Source of the DNA: Apoda limacodes
Taxonomy: Eukaryota; Arthropoda; Insecta; Lepidoptera; Limacodidae
Direction: 5' to 3'
Length of the DNA: 64,000 nt
NCBI GenBank assembly: GCA_946406115.1
Contig: OX291550.1
Location: 30,480,722 to 30,544,721 of the forward strand
Part shown: in pieces, positions 10,700 through 20,433 of the stretch
Numbering within the stretch: the first letter of the stretch is position 1
Layout: every line of letters starts with the position of its first letter
Translations under genes and position numbers: made by a program
Notes under the pieces: model-generated
The model's database searches: none
What the model saw: only the letters and a program-made list of their open reading frames with translations
What the model was told of the DNA's origin: nothing

Positions 10700-11410
10700 A
10701 GTAGCTACAGTAAAAACAAAGTAAATAAAAAGGAGAAGTTACAGTTGCGGCAGCTTATTTTGAAAGGCTTATTCTCTTGAGGTTTGTCATAAATTTTATT
10801 AAAATGTTGCTGAATATCTCCATCTTTTTTATTTATATCTGCTGCAGATATAACACCACTCCAATCAGCATCCATAACATCTTTCTGAAGCGACTGCAAG
10901 CCCTCTTTGCAAAGTTACGTTGAAGCAGAATTTTATAAGTTCTTTTGTGGTGTTGCATTTTAAATGAGAAAAAGACTATATCGTGCTTCGAAAAAGCAGC
11001 TGCATTAAATTGACCATGATGTTCTGCAAAATTTGGGGATGAGGTAATGATTAAATCTAGGAGAAAAGGAGAACCATTGTGTGGAAAGCGAGTAGGATTT
11101 AGTGAAAGTATATGGAGATAGACAGAAGCAACTAGCGACTGAAGTTGGGTCATGGTCAATCATCCTTCAATGGACACGTATTAAAGTCACCTGAGATAAT
11201 TGAGGACGAAAATTCATTAACATCTCTTCCAAGGCGGAAAAATAGTCAGTATGAGACAAGGAGAGGCTGTAAAAGACACCTAGTAGCACCTTTGAGTAAT
11301 GAAGCGTCACCTCAATAAACAAAAATGTTCAGGTGAACCCGAAACAGTAGAAGTGGATTGAGGAACAATTTTGCACTGAATATGGCTGCGCAAATATATC
11401 CCTATTCATT
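10700..11410 (-). pseudogene. LINE endonuclease-domain fragment
   Basis: Minus-strand relic of the endonuclease of the same LINE family as the plus-strand copy at 20.4-22.7 kb. In order: GIYLRSHIQC, VTLHYSKVLLGVFYSLSLSH, then ISGDFNTCPLKDD (the GDFN catalytic motif), PFLLDLIITSS and AAFSKHDIVFFSF. The 20.4 kb copy has VTLRHKKVLLAVFCSPSLH and LLLDLIIISD in equivalent places. Frames shift at least twice. The RT is missing and the copy ends near 10.7 kb, close to the mariner. Confidence 0.7.
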
Positions 11411-12316
11411 TGTACTAGTTCTATCGTTCTAAAGCCATTTTTCAGATATGAATGTAGACATGATTACTATTTGTAAAAGTACATAGCAAATCAGGATAAT
11501 GGTTAGGAATGCTTTGAAAATATATGTGCAATATTTTTTTGGCAAAGAACTAAATGTTTTTTGTAGATTTTCGTGAAAATTAATTGTATCTGGAAAATTA
11601 CAATCAATGCTTAAAAAAATCATCTGATATAGAAGATAATGAAAAAAACTCATATTCGGAATTCTTTGCAGTAGGTGTTTGTGCCAAAAAATATTAGGTT
11701 TATATATAAAATATACAAAATCAAAATACTATAGGCAAATACTCGCCAGCAGCTGCAAACTTCAAACTAGAAGTAACTGTTTACAATCTGTTTTATAAAT
11801 CAAAAATTATAAGATTATTGACATATAATTTGAGAAAAAAACCGGCTAGTAAAATAACTAATAAGAAAAAAATTAAAAAAATTGAAATACAAAACCGCGA
11901 GATTCAGCAACAGTTAAAATAAAACAAAAATTATAAAAACTAATTACAAACTAAAACTAATATGAGATAATTAGGCGATAAAAAAATCTAGTAAAAATAA
12001 CCGACAGTAAATTAAAAAAAAATTTAAAAATTAAACTTAAAACTACGACCTGTAAAATATACAAATAATACAAAACCACAAAAAAATTCATTCCAGCAGC
12101 TTTAAATTATAAAAAAAAAACTCTGTTTTACAGTCAAGTCAACGAGGTGTCAGAAAAGATATATGATATTTTATAAATTATTTTTTTTAAAAGTTAGTAT
12201 CTATCAGATTGTTAACAGGAAATTTCAATTTTGTCGATATATCAGCAAAATCCTTATCCGCTCATATATGAAACACGACCAGTTTAACTTGAACTATAGC
12301 AAATATTTAAGAAATT
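11411..12316. other. No recognisable gene
   Basis: Extremely A-rich sequence with no supported frame or repeat. Confidence 0.6.
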
Positions 12317-12731
12317 AAAATCGGCCAAGTGTGAGTCGGACTCGCGCACGAAGGGTTTCATACCATTATCTAAAAAAAACGATTGATGTATGGGATTTAT
12401 TAAATATTCGTTTATTTTAATTTAATTATTAATTTCTAAAGTGACTATAAAACTAAACATTCTGTAAATATTTTAAGCGTCTTCATGTAGCCGTTATCAA
12501 TATCGAGCAAACAAAATCACGTTTGTTGTATGGGAGCCCCCTTAAATATTTATTGTATTCTTTTTTTAGTATTATTTGTTATAGCGGCAACAGAAATACA
12601 TCTTCTGTGAAAATGTCAACTGTCTAACTATCACGGATCATGAGATACAGCCTGGTGACAGACGGACGGATGGACAGCGGAGTCTTAGTAATAGGGTCCC
12701 GCTAATTACCCTTTGGGTACGGAACCCTAAA
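12317..12731 (+). repeat. 'Cggccaagtgtgag' interspersed repeat, near full length
   Basis: Starts 'aaaatcggccaagtgtgag' and ends 'gggtacggaaccctaaa', the two recognised termini of this lepidopteran family. Internal landmarks are 'ttgtatgggagcccccttaa', 'ctaactatcacggatcatga' and a run of CGGA-type units near 12660. It carries no coding frame. It serves as the reference for the three other copies in the window. Confidence 0.85.
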
Positions 12732-13115
12732 CATATTACTGAAGTAAGTTTGATTGCAATAAAATCTGAAGCTCGTACGATTTCGATCGAGTTTTAAGTT
12801 TCCTAAAATAACGAATGAATTGACAAATAATTTTACGTAGACATTTAAATATTAATAAGATCAGTAAGAATAAGTGATTGACAGAAAAACACCTAACTAA
12901 ATTCATTTGTAGCTAAACACGTCACTTAATTCATTTGTATAGCTGAACACGTCACTAAAATTGTATCGTGGGTTTGATATTTCAAAAACTTTTTTAATTT
13001 TGAATTCGATTTACCTTCATCTGAAACAATCGCGAACATTTTGTTCTCGTCAACAGCTCTCAGTAATATATTAAACATCAAATACAAAAGGCTTTATTTC
13101 TGTGATTTTAGAATA
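12732..13115. other. No recognisable gene
   Basis: AT-rich. It contains a short imperfect direct duplication near 12910-12950 ('ttcatttgtagctaaacacg' and 'attcatttgtatagctgaac'). Nothing coding is supported. Confidence 0.55.
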
Positions 13116-13730
13116 CACTATAAGGGTACCGTTTCCATGGCGGAGTGCCAGACATGTCAACATTATAAGGGTACCGTTTCTATGACGGAGTGCCAGACAT
13201 GTCAACACTATAAGGGTACCGTTTCCATGACGGAGTGCCAGACATGTCAACATTATAAGGGTACCGTTTCTATGACGGAGTGCCAGACATGCCAACACTA
13301 TAAGGGTACCGTTTCTATGGCGGAGTGCCAGAGATGTCAACACTATAAGGGTACCGTTTCCATGGCGGAGTGCCAGACATGTCAACATTATAAGGGTATC
13401 GTTTCTATGGCAAAGTGCCAGACATGTCAACACTATAAGGGTACCATTTCTTTGGCGGAGTGCCAGACATGTCAACATTATAAGGGTACCGTTTCTATAG
13501 CGGAGTGCCAGACATGTCAACACTATAAGGGTACCGTTTCTATGGCGGAGTGCCAGACATTTCAACACTATAAGGGTACCGTTTCCATGGCGGAGTACCA
13601 GACATGTAAACATTATAAGGGTACCGTTTCTATAGCGGAGTGAAAGACATGTCAACATTATAAGGGTACCGTTTCTAAAGCGGAGTGCCAGACATGCCAA
13701 CACTATAAGGGTATCGTTTCTGCGATTTGG
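13116..13730. repeat. 45-bp minisatellite, 13 units plus a partial, open on both strands
   Basis: Thirteen units of exactly 45 bp start at 13116, 13161, 13206 and so on, with a partial fourteenth at 13701. The unit is built around 'ataagggtaccgtttc' and 'gagtgccagacatg'. Since 45 is a multiple of three, the plus strand encodes a 15-residue repeat (HYKGTVSMTECQTCQ) until a TGC-to-TGA change at 13641, and the minus strand is also open across almost the whole array. The array ends in 'ggctacggaaatctaaaaa', close to the terminus of the 'tacggaaccctaaa' repeat family, so it probably expanded from such a repeat end. A translated product is possible but unsupported. Confidence 0.95.
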
Positions 13731-13794
13731 CTACGGAAATCTAAAAAACGCGAGGTCTTCCTTTCATAGTATAAAATAAGTTTCCTTTAAAATA

Positions 13795-13800
13795 TTTAAT
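13795..13800 (-). promoter_or_regulatory. Candidate ATTAAA polyadenylation signal
   Basis: A minus-strand ATTAAA variant lies about 86 bp beyond the stop codon of the terminal exon at 13886-14073. No AATAAA is closer. Position is plausible, but the hexamer is common in AT-rich DNA. Confidence 0.3.
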
Positions 13801-13885
13801 CAGATATAGATATAATTTTCTAAAAAATTTGGATCCGTATATACTCGATTTTATGTGGACATGTTTGTGCAAGAAAATCTTATAT

Positions 13886-14073
13886 TTATAACACGTCATA
13901 CATATTCTTTGCGTGAGTGCTAGTGTGTCTGACGCGTGCGTCAAACTGCCGCATGTCGGCGCGACGCGCTGCCATGCGGTCGGCGTCGTGGGGCTCGTAC
14001 CGACGCGCAACGCACGCGCAGCACGCACCACACGCGCAGAACGGACACCGGGCCCGCACTGCATCCAGGGCTC
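13886..14073 (-). CDS. Exon 4 (terminal) of predicted secreted Cys-rich protein gene
   Basis: Two bases complete a split Gly codon, then come 61 codons and TAA. The acceptor is 'taatttacttgtcag'. The exon is strikingly GC-rich, with mostly G or C at third codon positions, in AT-rich surroundings. The peptide has a dense cysteine cluster (CPFCACGACCAC) after ALDAVRAR, then a charged tail (RRYEPHDADRMAARRAD) and ends AKNMYDVL. Six of the 11 cysteines of the predicted protein are here. Both other frames and the opposite strand are also partly open because of GC richness, but only this frame joins in phase with the exon at 14731-14899. The cluster could be disulfide-bonded in a secreted protein, which is inference. 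Confidence 0.55.
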
Positions 14074-14730
14074 CTGACAAGTAAATTAGTACCTATGAAT
14101 GTAATATAATATTTGTTACACATCAACTTACCAGCAGAAGAGTGAGACAGATAATACACACTTTGATGAAGACGCCAACTTCCAAATATATTTTGTATCT
14201 GCCAGAGACTTTGGAATCACTCGCCTTATATATTGTGTAGAATCCGAGCAAGACAGTTTAAAAAACATTTTGTGATTTTGGATGACTTGTCAAGTATATA
14301 CGTGTGTAGAGGTATAATACACCTAAGTCAGTTCTGCAAGTCCATCCAATTTTACCCTTCACGTGTGACAAAAAGAAGAATTCTTGAATTGAATAATCAT
14401 ATTATTTTTAAGGATGCCTGTTAATTAAAGACAAGTATTGTAACTTATGGTAAACACTATTTTCCAGGCAAACAAAATAATTTTAATTTATTATTATAGC
14501 TTGCAGTTTCTTCCAACAAAATGCAAAATATGGCAGCTACACGAAGCTGCAGCAATTAATGGTTCGTAATATAATTTATTTTATATTTTGATGCATTTAT
14601 TACGAGCGACATCATAAAAAGTTATAATAAGAAAAATGTAGATATGTAACGTTTAGGATAAATTGTACGAAAGGTACTGATTATGATTCAACTGGAATAT
14701 TACTTACATAACATAATGTCTATTCGTTAC

Positions 14731-14899
14731 CGTTCGCTTTAGCCAACTGCACATAGTGCAAGTAAGTTGTATCCACTGTATCATCTACGTGACCCTGGCA
14801 GATCCTGACTACGCTCGGCGGACGAAATACGTGGCGCTCCTTTATGATGACACGCCCGGGACGAGGGTGCAGCGGGCATGGACTGTTGGGATGAATTTT
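14731..14899 (-). CDS. Exon 3 of predicted secreted Cys-rich protein gene
   Basis: 169 bp: 56 codons plus one base. The acceptor is 'tgtatgtgacttacag' and the donor is G then GTAACG, in phase 1. The next exon begins with the two bases needed (G|GA). The peptide starts KIHPNSPCPLHPRPG, continues RVIIKERHVFRPPSVVRICQ and ends with YLHYVQLAKAN. Codon use is GC-rich at third positions. On the plus strand the same bases are also open, with a GTAAGT that could mimic a donor, but that reading has no compatible partner exons. If the donor were skipped, a TAG follows three codons later. The family is not recognised. Confidence 0.55.
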
Positions 14900-17295
14900 C
14901 TGTAAGTCACATACACGACAATTCTATTAGATTATATTCTAAGAATAAAATACAATCAAAATAAAATAATAATAAAAAAATAAAATACAGTCAATAAATA
15001 GGAAACTTGTTAAACAAGCTGATTGTAAGACAGGAAAGAGAAGTTCGTAATTACTGTCCCTCGCTACACTTATTTGTTTACACAGTTTCAGTTTCTGTGC
15101 CTAAATGAACCGACTTATCTAGTGTTTTAAAAGAGTACAATTATTTTTTGTCGTGAAATGCGGTTTTTCTTTACTACGTTATACATTAGTGATCCGTTAA
15201 TAACACTTTAGTTTAATCTTTGATACTTTTGCATTAAAGATAATGTTTTGTTTAATGTTATTTAATAGATTATATATGGTAGTTTGTTACATTATAAAAT
15301 AAAACATAAATAAATAAATTTTAAGTATAACTTTTGTTCTAAGAATTTTAAAGTTGGCAAAGTGCAAATTCAGAACGCACCTTAAATAAAAGAAAAAAAG
15401 AAAAGAAACATTTATTTGGAATAACGTAGTTAGAAGGTACATCGCTTAACTTGTTTTTACTATAAACATATGACTTAAATATAAACTAAATAAACTTAAA
15501 GTTAGTAATTAAAAGACATGATAACTCCACCAGTGACGTAAAATACCTAAGTTTACCCGCAAAAAATGTGTACATACGTGCGATTTGTTGACAACATGCA
15601 GACATACAAAAGGCACTCAACCTATTTCAGAGACTTATAATGTTGTTATCAATACTTAATAAAACTATTCAAAATAAGTATACTATTCCATTTATAAGTA
15701 ATTAAACACTAATTATTGTTTTTCATGTATATATTTTCCTCGCTGAAGTGAGATTTAAAATTCTGTGTGTCGGACGGCTGGAATCTTTTTTGGGTTTCGT
15801 GCCTTAGAATCCATCGCTTTGCTCAGGATTACATTTTTGAACCACTTGCTTCGCTCGTGGGTTCAATCTTCGAATCCTTCGCTTGCTCAGTATTCAATAA
15901 AGGCACTCTCGCCAAAAAGCAACTTTCCACCCTTGCATAACAAATAACTATTAATCCTCTTGCAAATGCTGCTACAAGTATATACATATTTACAAGTAAA
16001 TAAATATTTACAATAAGATTAAAAGTGTAAAATGTAAAAGTGAGTTGTATCCACTGTTATTTTTTTTTATTGACTCAGTAAGTAAAAGTGAGTTTTATTT
16101 ACTGTTGTCGACTCTCCGAGTGGCAATGGTAAAAATGGATTTAAATAGATGGAATAGGTTAAAAAGCAGTGGTACATGTTAGAAAAAAATCAAAAAGCAT
16201 ATCAACAAATAATTCAGGTGTTGGGTTCGGGTTTTGTATCGGTTGGTTAGTAATCGTAGCGGTTGGCAAAGGTTCCGTACGGAATAGTCACCAAAATTTA
16301 AAACGACGCATTATCAACAATACCTGATTTAGATTTTGGAATACCTAACAAAAACCTCAGAAAACCTTTAAAATCATTAAATACATTCATTAGGTACCTT
16401 AAAGTACAGTTTAATTTAGATTTTTTCACATAAAAATAATTTTAACACTCAACTAAAAGTATACAATGTGTGATTCATTTATATTTATTGTAATTAAAAA
16501 AAAAAAAATCACATCTAATAAGCATCCACAATATAAATATAAGGGTAGACTTACATTAGGACAAAATCCTAGCATATTACTGTATGTCAGCTACAGTGTA
16601 TGTAAATAACAGTTATGTTCCAACTAGTAAAAAATCCCAAACAATTGTCTAAACAAGCCCTCGTTGCAGTAAAAAATTGTTAAATTGTAAAAGACATATA
16701 ACTAAAAGAACTAAATCTTGCTTTAAATTACTTTTATTACTTTACATACATTGTACTCCTTTTTTCTTGCTTTTGCGTAAGCACAATTTTCTAAACAAAA
16801 CCTAAATTGACAGGCTAAAACTCATTTTGTCTCTTCTTACGACTAACAATTGAGAACTTGGAAGATATAGAATGAATTATATAAGTTCGCCTGCGTCAAA
16901 TTAGATTGAGCTTTAGAAAATTTTGCATCCATTGAATAAATTGAGAAGTTCACATTTGTCACTAGCGAAGTGACAAAGTTATCTTCTATAACGATGTTAA
17001 TTTTCTTAATCGTTTAGCTTAGCTTATTTCTGATTTTTTGTGTCTTTATTGCCTTTTTCTTAATTATTAGCACAATTGCTTGCATGTTGAGTTAATAATA
17101 ACACATTATGCTGTAGGCACGCAATGTTTATATGTTATTTTAATTTTAGTTTATTAGTCCCATAGACTACTTGACTAGACGAGATATGTGAAAAAAAAAC
17201 CGTCGCAAAAGTGTGATAGAGACGAAGCGAGCTGTAGTGTCTTGTCTATAAGATAAAATACCACAGATTACCATTACCTTGGTTTCTTTCTAAAG
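14900..17295. other. Intron 2 sequence, mostly featureless
   Basis: AT-rich sequence inside the predicted 14900-22761 intron. It holds one repeat scrap (15771-15955) and otherwise no frame or RNA gene that I can support. Confidence 0.5.
15771..15955. repeat. Lepidopteran interspersed repeat scrap
   Basis: Less AT-rich stretch with 'gaatccatcgctttgctcag', 'cttcgctcgtgggttcaatc' and 'ctttccacccttgcataaca', phrases I associate with a widespread lepidopteran repeat of unknown class. The alternating 'tcgctt' words give it a semi-repetitive look. Coding value is unlikely. Confidence 0.4.
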
Positions 17296-18294
17296 CAGTG
17301 GTTCTTAACCTTTTAGGAATTAGGCGATTTTTTTACATGGCTGCGGACCACTAATAGTCTGGTGGTAATGTAAATTGTGGTTATGTTTAGGTATTAGGGT
17401 TGTTATGCACAATATTATTTATAATTGCAATATAGTGTGTAGGCATATTATTAATTTTAATTTTCTAAAAAAATTATAAGTAACATTTTAGGACAGAAGG
17501 CAATTGTAATTTTCCAGCCATTTTCAATTTAACTTTATTATGTAGGGTCCAACACTTATAAATACAGTAACTACTCAATGAAACAAGTAGTTGTACACTG
17601 GTATAAGGTGAAGCCGGCGTCCAAAAAACTTGGTGTACTCAATAGAGCGAAGCAGTACTTCACGTCGGGGCAAACTTTACAAGTCGCAAGTTCGGCCCCA
17701 TATGGAGTTCTGCTGCCATCTCTGGGCGGGTGCACCCGGATACCAGCTTGGCCCTGTTGACTCGGTTCAACGACGGGCTGTGAGAATTGTCGACGATTCC
17801 AAACTCACTTGCGGTATCGAGCCCTTAAGTCCTAACAAGTGGACAGAAAACCTTGGTTAGATCTATATAGATGTAGAGACAAATGGATGTGGCCTACGTT
17901 AAACACTGGACCTCTAGACATATATCTTTTGCCCGTTGTTTGATAGTAGAAATTCCAAATATCATTTTAAAAACCCTGATTCTGGCGCTGATAAATCCTA
18001 ATAGGTAACTTCACGTCGCATGGTCGGCAAGAACGTTATGTCGGTTTCCTACGTTATTAATTCGTTGAAAATACGGAATGCGTTAATTCTGAGTTCTGCT
18101 ACCAGCTGAGAAAAAAAAGTTTAATATAAATTTTGCGGCGTCATCAGTGCAATAATAAAGTATCCGAATGTCACTTCTACGTCGTCTGTTTGTGGTATAT
18201 TTATGTATATCCACATGTAACTTGACTTTAGAGGCCACTTCTAATGCTTTCAGGGACCACTAGTGATCCGCGGACCACCGGTTAAGAACCACTG
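17296..18294. mobile_element. Non-autonomous hAT-type DNA transposon, 999 bp
   Basis: Ends are perfect 15-bp inverted repeats (cagtggttcttaacc at 17296 and its complement ending at 18294), with further related subterminal sequence containing 'gcggaccac'. The element is flanked by an identical 8-bp direct repeat, ttctaaag, at 17288-17295 and 18295-18302. A CAGxGGTTCT terminus and an 8-bp target duplication are hallmarks of hAT elements. No transposase is present; the middle holds a LINE fragment. It lies in the predicted second intron of the four-exon gene. The perfect target duplication argues for fairly recent insertion. Confidence 0.9.
17578..17900 (+). pseudogene. CR1-like LINE RT fragment inside the hAT element
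   Basis: The plus strand encodes the post-core part of the CR1-like RT: ASKKLGVLNRAKQYF, then after a frameshift LYKSQVRPHMEFCCHLW, AGAPGYQLGPVDSVQRRAV and RIVDDSKL. It is bounded on both sides by hAT sequence. Either a LINE inserted into the transposon and was trimmed, or the hAT captured LINE sequence. It corresponds to sequence just downstream of where the 40.1-42.8 kb LINE copy is cut. Confidence 0.8.
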
Positions 18295-18718
18295 TTCTAA
18301 AGTGTGGCTAATTTTGTGAGGCGGTTGCGCAGTCCATAGGACAGCTTACAGGATACAGGAGTCATTGAGTAGTCTTAATACTTATATATTGTTGGTAAGA
18401 ATGTTTGTTGTTTTTCTTTTCATTTATCATTTTTTAAAATAGTAAAAGTACTGTAGTTTACAGGTAAATGCTGTGAGGATATATCGCAACTTTTTTATAT
18501 ATATTTTTTTTTTTGGTTTAATTACTCGAAATGTGGGATACTCGGTTTCATAGACAGTAATAAAAACTTTTCCGCTCAGAAATATTCTAAGGAGGGAATT
18601 TTTTTTATGTTTCATTGCTGATAATAATTAATAACTAATGCATTGCTTCTGTTTAACTTGGTTGTTATGTGTTGAGATTTTATTTTTGGTTATGATACAA
18701 GTATCGATTGCTGCTTGT

Positions 18719-19439
18719 TTTTAGGGTTCCATACCCAAAGGGTAATTAGCGGAACCCTATTACTAAGACTTCGCTGACCGTTCGTCCGTCCGTTCGTCCT
18801 TCTGTCACCAGGCTGTATCTCACGAACCGTGATAGTTAGACAATTGCAATTTTTACAGAAGATGTAATTTTCATTGCCACTTTAACAACAAATTAAAGTA
18901 ATATTTAAGCGGGCTCCTATACAACAAAAGTTATTTTTTTGCTAGATTTTGCTCGCTATTGATAACGGCAACAAGTAGACATTTAAAATATTCACAGAAT
19001 ATTTGCCAGCGGCTCCGCCTGCCCTAAATTCGGTTATCGGCGCGGAACTCCTTAATTAATTAATTAATAAGTTGCACAAATAAATTGCTATAGCATGCTT
19101 TAGAGGCAGCAATAGTTCGTTTAACTCTGTTACAGTTATTCCCGCAAGAACTTTTGAATTTTTAGGGATAAAAAGTAGCCTTTATGCTATTCAAGGACCT
19201 AACCTATATGTATGCTAAGTTTTATCCCGATCCGTCCAGTGGTTGAAGTGTGGTTGAGTAACAAACATCCATCCAGACATACAAACTGTCACATTTATAA
19301 TATAAGTAGGATATGGTCACTTTAAAAATAAAACAAATATTTAAGGGGGGCTCCTATACAACAAACGTGTTTTTTTTGCCGTATTTATAGATAATAGTAC
19401 GGAACCCTCGGAGTCCGACTCGCACTTGGCCGATTTTTG
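18719..19439 (-). repeat. 'Cggccaagtgcgag' repeat, minus copy split by an insertion
   Basis: Reading in reverse, the copy starts 'aatcggccaagtgcgagtc' at 19439 and ends 'gggtatggaaccctaaa' at 18719. It is broken at 19006-19314 by another repeat. The two flanking pieces together reconstitute the order seen in the 12317-12731 copy. Confidence 0.85.
19006..19314 (+). repeat. 'Ccgccctaaattcggttatc' family repeat, nested
   Basis: Starts 'ccagcggctccgcctgccct', contains 'gatccgtccagtggttgaag' and ends in 'ataatataagtaggat'. Other copies in the window: 30747-31045 (minus), 50775-51084 (plus) and a 3' half at 51640-51827. These read like non-autonomous retroelement ends with a fixed 3' terminus. Confidence 0.8.
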
Positions 19440-20432
19440 GATGATTTATTTTCTAATCATTTCAATTTATATTATTTCAATTCATCTAAAACTTTGATAT
19501 ATTTTTTGAATTTCTTTAACATCATTCCAATCAATCCGACAACTATTGAAATTTCACTCTTCACTTCATTTTTTAAATCCTGATATTTAGTTACTTTCTC
19601 TTGTTCCCTTTTTTTGTTATGTTATAATCTGACGGTACACTAATATCGATGAGATAAACTTAATATTTTTTCTTTTTTCATATAAATAATTACTGGTCTG
19701 CCGTGTTCTACTTTTACATCCGTTTGAATGTCGATTTCCCGCAATATTTTTTGTATTATCATTTTCAAGTACCATAGGCTCTGACATTTGATGTTGCCAC
19801 TATAGATTACGTATAGAAAATTAACGTTTCTTCATTATTCACCAACGCCCATACATATTTTACAATGTTATTATGTCTAAAGATATATGTTTTTTGATTT
19901 TTAATTTTTTTGTTATATAATCTTCAATTTTTGTTAATATCTTTCCTATTATTCTATTTGGTGTGTACTAACGATTGATTGATTGATTGATGGAGCGACC
20001 ATCGTGGATTCTAGACTTCTTAATATTTGTTTTTTTTTTAACCATTAAAATGATTTCTTTTTATCAATATTAACATTATTAATTACTTCTCTTAAAATTA
20101 CCCATTAACTGATATCACTTTCCAATTATCTATTCTATTCTGTTATTAATATCTTTTTGTAGAATATCTTTAAAACCTATATTTGAAATCTCTTTGGTAA
20201 TATTTAATTTTTGTAAATAGCTTTTGCATGTGTTCTGTATACTATATACAGTTTTATTTTTATCATAATACTTAATAGTATTAATAATGTTATCTTTTAT
20301 TTTGGACACAAATACATAATGACATATTAAATAACTATTACCCGTGCTCATCCTCTTCTGAGGACTTTGAAGAGCACGACTCTCTAAATGACATACTATC
20401 TTATACTTTCTCCTTCTGTAGCAATTTTCCAA
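19440..20432 (-). pseudogene. R2/R4-like LINE, C-terminal endonuclease-domain relic
   Basis: Minus-strand relic with, in order, CHLESRALQSPQKRMSTGN and a lysine-rich stretch (20130-20432), then DIQTDVKVEHGRPVIIYMKK, IDISVPSDYNI, and after a frameshift KVTKYQDLKNEVKSE and VVGLIGMMLKKFKKYI (19490-19720). The order 'IDI(A/S)VPxDxNI ... KYxDLxxE ... VVxGxxG' matches what I know of the C-terminal restriction-like endonuclease part of R2/R4-type non-LTR elements. RT core and N-terminus are absent. The upstream end abuts the plus-strand LINE at 20434. The assignment is from memory of the motif pattern. Confidence 0.45.
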
Positions 20433-20433
20433 C

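Noticed and set aside
13071..13703. Minus-strand frame of 210 codons
   Set aside because: Exists only because the 45-bp repeat lacks stops on both strands. There is no independent sign of coding.
13116..13730. CRISPR array
   Set aside because: Units are contiguous with no unique spacers and the organism is an insect. It is a minisatellite.
14718..14902. Plus-strand exon reading with GTAAGT at its end
   Set aside because: The plus strand is open and GC-rich here, but the minus-strand reading fits both neighbouring exons in phase and has better splice sites at both ends.
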